DNA from: Calditrichia bacterium
GTDB taxonomy: Bacteria > Calditrichota > Calditrichia > JAJRVZ01
Direction of reading: 5' to 3'
Assembly: GCA_030634505.1 (NCBI GenBank)
Contig: DAOWAQ010000063.1
Location: forward strand, 1-8,974
DNA: 8,974 nucleotides
The notes below the pieces were generated by a model. That model was not told where the DNA came from, searched no databases, and worked only from the letters and a program-made list of their open reading frames with translations. This document shows positions 7,152 to 8,974 of the stretch, in pieces; the stretch's first letter is position 1, and every line of letters begins with the position of its first letter. The position numbers and the translations under genes were made by a program.

Positions 7152-8048
7152 ATGTTCAAAAAAAAAACAATATCAAACGTAAATATTTGGATCCGAGCCA
7201 TGCGTCCTAAAACATTATGGGCGGGCATTGCTCCGGTTATTATTGGAACGGCTCTTGCGTTTGGCGATGGTAAAATGCATTTGCTTTCTGCAATTGCCGC
7301 ACTTGTTGCTTCTTTACTAATTCAAATTGCCACCAATTTTTCAAATGATTATTTTGATTTTATTCACGGTGCAGATACAAAAGAACGATTAGGTCCTAAA
7401 CGGGTAACACAGTCAGGATTAGTCAAACCAGAAATAGTAAAGATTGCATTCATCTTAACATTCTTGCTCGCCTTCATAGTAGGTTTATATCTTATCTGGC
7501 GTGGAGGATGGCCTATATTAACTATCGGTATTCTCTCAATAATTCTCGGAATATTATACACTGGTGGTCCATTTCCACTTGGTTATCATGGTCTTGGCGA
7601 TATTGTCGTACTTATATTCTTCGGACCTGTAGCTGTTGGTGGAACATATTATGTCCAAGCATTGGAAATCACACCCATTGTTTTAATTGCCGGTTTGTCA
7701 CCCGGATTACTTTCTATGGCTTTACTAACTGTAAATAATCTGCGAGATATTCATACAGATCGAACAGCCGGAAAAATAACTTTAGCAGTCAGGTTTGGTG
7801 AACTTTTCACACGAATGGAGTATCTGATTTCTATTGCTATTGCTTGCCTTATTCCTGTAATACTTTTTTTTATTAAAGGCGAGCATCCCTACGCATTAGC
7901 AACAACATTTGTATTTATCCCGGCAATACCATCAATTTATTATATTTTCATGAAACAAATCGGACCTGATTTAAATCATATTCTGGCAAATACGGGCAAA
8001 TTATTATTGCTCTACAGTGTGGTTTTTTCAATCAGCTGGATTTTATGA
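7152..8048 (+). CDS. menA: 1,4-dihydroxy-2-naphthoate polyprenyltransferase
   Basis: This integral membrane UbiA-superfamily enzyme attaches the polyprenyl tail to DHNA with loss of CO2, giving demethylmenaquinone. The 298-residue protein has about eight or nine hydrophobic segments (for example near 23-37, 44-61, 98-116, 121-137, 149-163, 174-193, 223-241 and 248-266, with one at the C-terminus). The N-terminal IRAMRPKTL is typical of MenA. The two Asp-rich diphosphate/Mg2+ sites are NFSNDYFDFIHGAD (62-75) and NNLRDIHTDRTAGK (195-208). The latter NNxRDxxxD form distinguishes MenA from UbiA and from heme O or chlorophyll prenyltransferases. The start at 7152 lacks a clear Shine-Dalgarno, so translation may depend on coupling to the gene before it. 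The stop overlaps the start of menC (ATGA, 8045-8048). Many bacteria keep menA away from the other men genes; here it is inside the operon. Confidence 0.96.
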   Translation: MFKKKTISNVNIWIRAMRPKTLWAGIAPVIIGTALAFGDGKMHLLSAIAALVASLLIQIATNFSNDYFDFIHGADTKERLGPKRVTQSGLVKPEIVKIAFILTFLLAFIVGLYLIWRGGWPILTIGILSIILGILYTGGPFPLGYHGLGDIVVLIFFGPVAVGGTYYVQALEITPIVLIAGLSPGLLSMALLTVNNLRDIHTDRTAGKITLAVRFGELFTRMEYLISIAIACLIPVILFFIKGEHPYALATTFVFIPAIPSIYYIFMKQIGPDLNHILANTGKLLLLYSVVFSISWIL

Positions 8049-8974
8049 TTATCAAAGATTTTGAATTATTTCAATTTCAATTACCACTCAGAACCCCTCT
8101 AAAAATTGCAAACAAAGAAATCTTAACTCGGGATGGATTAATTATAAAGATAACTGATGAATCAAACAATATTGGCGTAGGGGAAATTTCCCCACTTCCC
8201 GGACTTCACAAAGAAAATCTCCTCCAGGTTGAAAATCAGATAAGAAAATATTCTTCCTTTTTTATTGATAAAAAAGTCCCAAATAATTTAAATCAATTTG
8301 ATGGTGGTTTTGATACCTGGTTAAAGGATTTAGAGCTATTTCCCTCAGTTAGATTCGGAATAGAATCAGCTTTTCTTTCATTATTTGCTTCTAAACAAAG
8401 AATCACACCAACAGATTTATTCAGCAATTCACCAAAAAAATCAATTTTAATTAATGCATTGTTATCAGGAAAGCAGGATCAAATATTAGAAAAAGTGCAT
8501 CATTATTTAAATGAAGGGTTCAGTGTTTTTAAATTAAAAGTTGGAAGAGAAACAATTGAGGAAGACATAAAACTTGTTAACACTCTAAACTCATTTTTAG
8601 AGAGTAAATCTCTATTACGATTAGATGCCAATCAAGCTTGGTCTTTAAAAGAAGCACTACATTTTTTCCAAAATATTAATCACAAAAACATAGAATATAT
8701 AGAAGAACCCTTGAAAGATTATGATCAACTTGAAATCCTGTTCAATAAAACGAACATGCCAATTGCCCTTGACGAAAATATTCTGAAAATATCAGCAAGT
8801 TCTTTTGTACCCCCTTCCTGGATTAAAGCAATAATAATAAAACCAACTGTGATTGGCAGCATTGAAAAGTCCATTCAATTAATCAGGTTTGCAGAAAACA
8901 ATGGCATGTTGCCAGTGATTAGTGATACGTTTCAGTCCGGAGTTGGTCTAACTATGTTAATCTCAATAGCAGCG
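8045..8974 (+). CDS. menC: o-Succinylbenzoate synthase, 3' truncated by the window edge
   Basis: The frame opens at an ATG overlapping the menA stop (ATGA) and stays open for 310 codons to the window edge; a complete enzyme of this family is usually about 320-370 residues, so only a short C-terminal piece is missing. This enolase-superfamily enzyme dehydrates SHCHC to o-succinylbenzoate. The N-terminal capping domain (about 1-100) is followed by the barrel. Catalytic elements are all visible: FKLKVG with the KxK pair K163 and K165, metal ligands D194 (LRLDANQAW), E220 (YIEEP) and D243 (ALDEN), and the second base K266 (IIIKP). The last part (SDTFQSGVGL) also fits. Relatives such as N-acylamino acid racemase or dipeptide epimerase share these residues, but the men context decides. 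menE is the expected next gene. Confidence 0.95.
   Translation, partial: MIIKDFELFQFQLPLRTPLKIANKEILTRDGLIIKITDESNNIGVGEISPLPGLHKENLLQVENQIRKYSSFFIDKKVPNNLNQFDGGFDTWLKDLELFPSVRFGIESAFLSLFASKQRITPTDLFSNSPKKSILINALLSGKQDQILEKVHHYLNEGFSVFKLKVGRETIEEDIKLVNTLNSFLESKSLLRLDANQAWSLKEALHFFQNINHKNIEYIEEPLKDYDQLEILFNKTNMPIALDENILKISASSFVPPSWIKAIIIKPTVIGSIEKSIQLIRFAENNGMLPVISDTFQSGVGLTMLISIAA

Noticed and set aside
1..8974. CRISPR arrays, tRNA or rRNA genes, insertion sequences, prophage or long repeats.
   Set aside because: None was seen on reading; coding sequence covers nearly all of the window and no intergenic gap exceeds 133 bases.

Overview
The window is AT-rich bacterial DNA (about one third G+C by eye), with every gene on the + strand. 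It holds the end of a glycogen-synthesis gene, a radical SAM gene broken by a frameshift, and most of a menaquinone (vitamin K2) biosynthesis operon. Gene content suggests an anaerobe or facultative bacterium that respires with menaquinone and stores glycogen. The men order, the weak or absent Shine-Dalgarno sites at several starts, and a cyanobacterial-type GlgC fit the Bacteroidota/Chlorobiota/Ignavibacteria/Calditrichota side of the tree. That placement is inference, because no rRNA or marker gene is present.

Layout: positions 1-549 are the C-terminal 182 codons of glgC, cut by the window edge. Positions 619-1655 encode a radical SAM enzyme of the AmmeMemoRadiSam type (AmrS). Its reading frame breaks at an A7 run (985-991); supplying one base there restores a normal 345-residue protein. 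A 133-base spacer (1656-1788) precedes the operon and may hold its promoter. From 1789 the genes run menF, menD, menH, menB, a two-gene toxin-antitoxin module, menA and menC, with menC cut by the right edge. Gaps inside this run are 0-38 bases, and menF/menD, antitoxin/toxin and menA/menC overlap.

How they work together: MenF turns chorismate into isochorismate. MenD adds a succinyl-semialdehyde unit from 2-oxoglutarate to give SEPHCHC, and MenH eliminates pyruvate to give SHCHC. MenC dehydrates that to o-succinylbenzoate. MenE, absent here and expected just downstream, would make the CoA ester. MenB closes the ring to DHNA-CoA, and MenA prenylates DHNA in the membrane. This is the classical o-succinylbenzoate route, not the futalosine route.

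Three points deserve a second look. The amrS frame breaks at a homopolymer. menH has no ATG at the position homology demands: its frame opens immediately after the menD amber stop, in the same frame, with ATT or CTG as the only plausible early starts. A type II toxin-antitoxin pair sits inside the essential-looking men operon. I did not find a wholly new multi-gene system here.
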